From: Cyanoderma ruficeps
Lineage: Eukaryota > Chordata > Aves > Passeriformes > Timaliidae
Direction: 5' to 3'
Assembly: GCA_008694505.1 (NCBI GenBank)
Contig: VZDJ01007747.1
Coordinates: forward strand, 2,879,390-2,943,389
Length of the DNA stretch: 64,000 nt
The translations under genes and the position numbers were made by a program. The first letter of the stretch is position 1; each line of letters starts with the position of its first letter. The notes beneath the pieces are model-generated. The model saw only the letters and a list, made by a program, of their open reading frames with translations. It did not search any database and was not told the origin of the DNA. This document shows, piece after piece, positions 61,935-64,000 of the stretch.

Positions 61935-64000
61935 TATGGAAGAATGAAAACTGAACAGGGATTACAAATTCACTGTTTTGTTTGTAGGTTACCCTGACTC
62001 TGGTGTTATTTTTTTCCTCTTGCAAATTCAAACTCTTGAAGAAAACTGATTGTGACAATATTTATTGTTACTGGAAACAAGAGTTACAGACCATATTGTT
62101 GTACCTTGAAAATTTAACCAGCCCAGAGTTTAGAGGACATGTGGGAGGACCAGTACATTAATTAAGGGACATCTCAATCATTCACAGCAATCTTTATTTC
62201 AGGGAACTGTATCCATGCTCAAAAGCCTAAGAAATAAATATGTATAGTTTTAGAAAATAGGTGGCAAATGTGCATTCTGAAACAGAGGAAAGGCTGAAAT
62301 TGAAATGTCATAACCAGACAGGCAGATGCAGTTTCCAGCGTGCTCTTGTAATTGCAGATGCGTTCTTGTGATAGCAGATCCACTTTCTGAGTCTTGCTTA
62401 TTTTCTCTTTGGTCTGGTGTTTGGAGTCAGAAATAGCTCAGGTCAGTAATATTCTTACTGTCAGAAGAGCCCCGCAGCTGACTGCAGCTTGAAGGGGGTG
62501 TCCTTTCACAACTGGGGGGGAATTGAACAAATATTTAAGGAAAAGGGGGAACAGAGAGCCTGGAGAAGCTGTGCTGCAGGCAGATAATCTGCTGCTGTCT
62601 AAGGGAGTAAACGAGGCGTCCTGGGCCATTCCTGCCTCCCTCAGTTCCTTTATAGGCTGTGAAATTCAGGGGTGCAAATCTCCCTGGTTAAACTCTTCTT
62701 TTGTTCATTTATATGCAATATTCTCACAGTAGGCATGGCAGAATGTGAGAGGCTTTCTAGTGTTTGAATTGCACATGTAGATACCCTCATAGCTCCATTT
62801 TGCCTGGCTAATATTGATTTCCCCATGCAAGCCATGTTTGCACAAGGAGGGTACACCTTTCTGGGACACCCCTCATGTCCTGCACAGAGAAAGGAGAACC
62901 ATCTCCTGGACATTATTGCTTTAATACAGGGAAAAGCTTACCTTCCAGCATATATCATAATTTATCTGTTTTTTTCAGCAGTTTTACCTTGCTTGGCTCA
63001 GCATGAGTGAAGCATGTTTGGTTTGATCCTAATTATTTTTTTAATATATCTTAAATCTCAGATGTGGAGACAATTTACATTAATTAAACTTCAGTTGGCT
63101 CTAAAATTGTCATGTATCAATTTTAGCAGCATTTATAGAGAACAAGATAGAGGATTTAAATTACACACCATATGGGGCAATGCTAGGGACATTTGCTATT
63201 GTGTTAATTGCTTAGAGCTACATTTTCTATCCTCCTTCTGAGTGAGACATTTGCTCTCATTCTTGCTGAATTAGGTGAAGAGTTTCTTGCTTAAATGGAG
63301 TAAGCACAGATTTCTCTCTCTCCTGCTGGCTTTTGGTCTGCTGCAAGGATCAGCTTTTCGGAGGGGCTCTGCTGCCACCAGCCTCACTTCTGCCTTTGTA
63401 GGGAGGCAGAGACAAAGGTGTCTGAGGGGTCCCTGGCTGACACACCACGATCCTATAAATCCTCCTGGGGGTAAAGAGCCTGCTAACTATGAAAATAAGC
63501 AGTTGTCTTCACTGCCAAGGTGGAGACAGGCACGCTTTGTTGGATCTTGAAGTGAGCCTGAATTTTTCAGATGCATTTCTGAGAGCTGTCATCACAGTTG
63601 TGTCTCGGCTTTGTTGGCACAACAGGGACAAGCCCGACAAGTGATCCCCAGCCTGCTTCTGCTGCAGGGGAATTAACATTTGCAAGGTGCAGATACCAGT
63701 TTGCAGGTTTGTGTTGAGTGTTGGCAAAGCGGTGCCAGACATGCTGCCGGGAAAGGGGCTTGAGTCAAAACCAACGGACTCCTATGGATGAATGTGTACA
63801 AATAGGGGTTATGGATGCCACAGCTGGCCTGGGAGGAAAGGGCTTTCCAGGGGGAGCTGCAAGGCAACGTCACCTTTTCCTAAAGTTTGCAAGCAAACTT
63901 TTGATTTTTTGAGCAAGCCTACTGAATCAGTGTGTTTTCATTTGGGGGAAATCAAATTTAAATGCCTTAACAGCTCAAAGAATATAAACTAGTGAGTAGC
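61935..64000. other. Non-coding stretch to the window end
   Basis: No gene is supported; the longest frame is 91 codons (63275-63550 plus) without recognised features. 63040-63230 is AT-rich with ATTAATTAAA-type cores. The last 600 bases are somewhat richer in GC and hold small overlapping frames on both strands. Confidence 0.6.

Overview
The window reads as non-coding vertebrate nuclear DNA, most likely from a bird and probably a passerine. Base composition is moderately AT-rich, CpG is scarce outside a few short clusters, and simple repeats are short and sparse. No Alu-, B1- or L1-like sequence was noticed. The best taxonomic clue is a decayed SINE at about 30188-30332: its 5' part resembles tRNA-Ile, including a B box, and it runs into a CR1-type 3' tail. 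That architecture is known from passerine SINEs of the TguSINE1 kind. A CR1 reverse-transcriptase relic lies on the minus strand at 38770-39070, with a weaker CR1-like tail at 10296-10355. At least four very old repeat relics of kinds common in reptile and bird genomes fit the same picture. These calls rest on remembered consensus sequences, not on a search.

No protein-coding gene, exon, rRNA, functional tRNA, CRISPR array or mobile-element gene can be supported. The longest open frame is 133 codons. None of the open frames shows a domain I recognise, and the longer ones overlap others on the opposite strand, as expected by chance in 64 kb. The window is therefore either intergenic (gene-desert-like) or lies inside a long intron; the sequence alone does not decide which.

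Layout: 1-10 kb is unique AT-moderate DNA with two adjacent CpG-containing hairpins near 4.1 kb and a 25-base element shared between 5.2 and 7.8 kb. 10-17 kb has a weak CR1 tail, a 130-bp CpG cluster at 13.5 kb and a perfect hairpin at 14.9 kb. 17.26-17.48 kb is a strongly strand-biased G/T tract with G-runs and an unresolved base. 17.5-30 kb holds little but unique sequence. 30-40 kb holds the SINE, the CR1 relic and three of the four old repeats. 40-64 kb is mostly unique sequence with blocks rich in TAAT/ATTA cores (48.6, 52.5 and 61.7 kb), a short CpG cluster at 49.4 kb, a broader one at 56.3-56.7 kb and one old repeat at 54.6 kb. If anything here is functional, the likeliest candidates are cis-regulatory blocks, but that needs cross-species conservation I cannot compute. 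I found no evidence of a new biological system.
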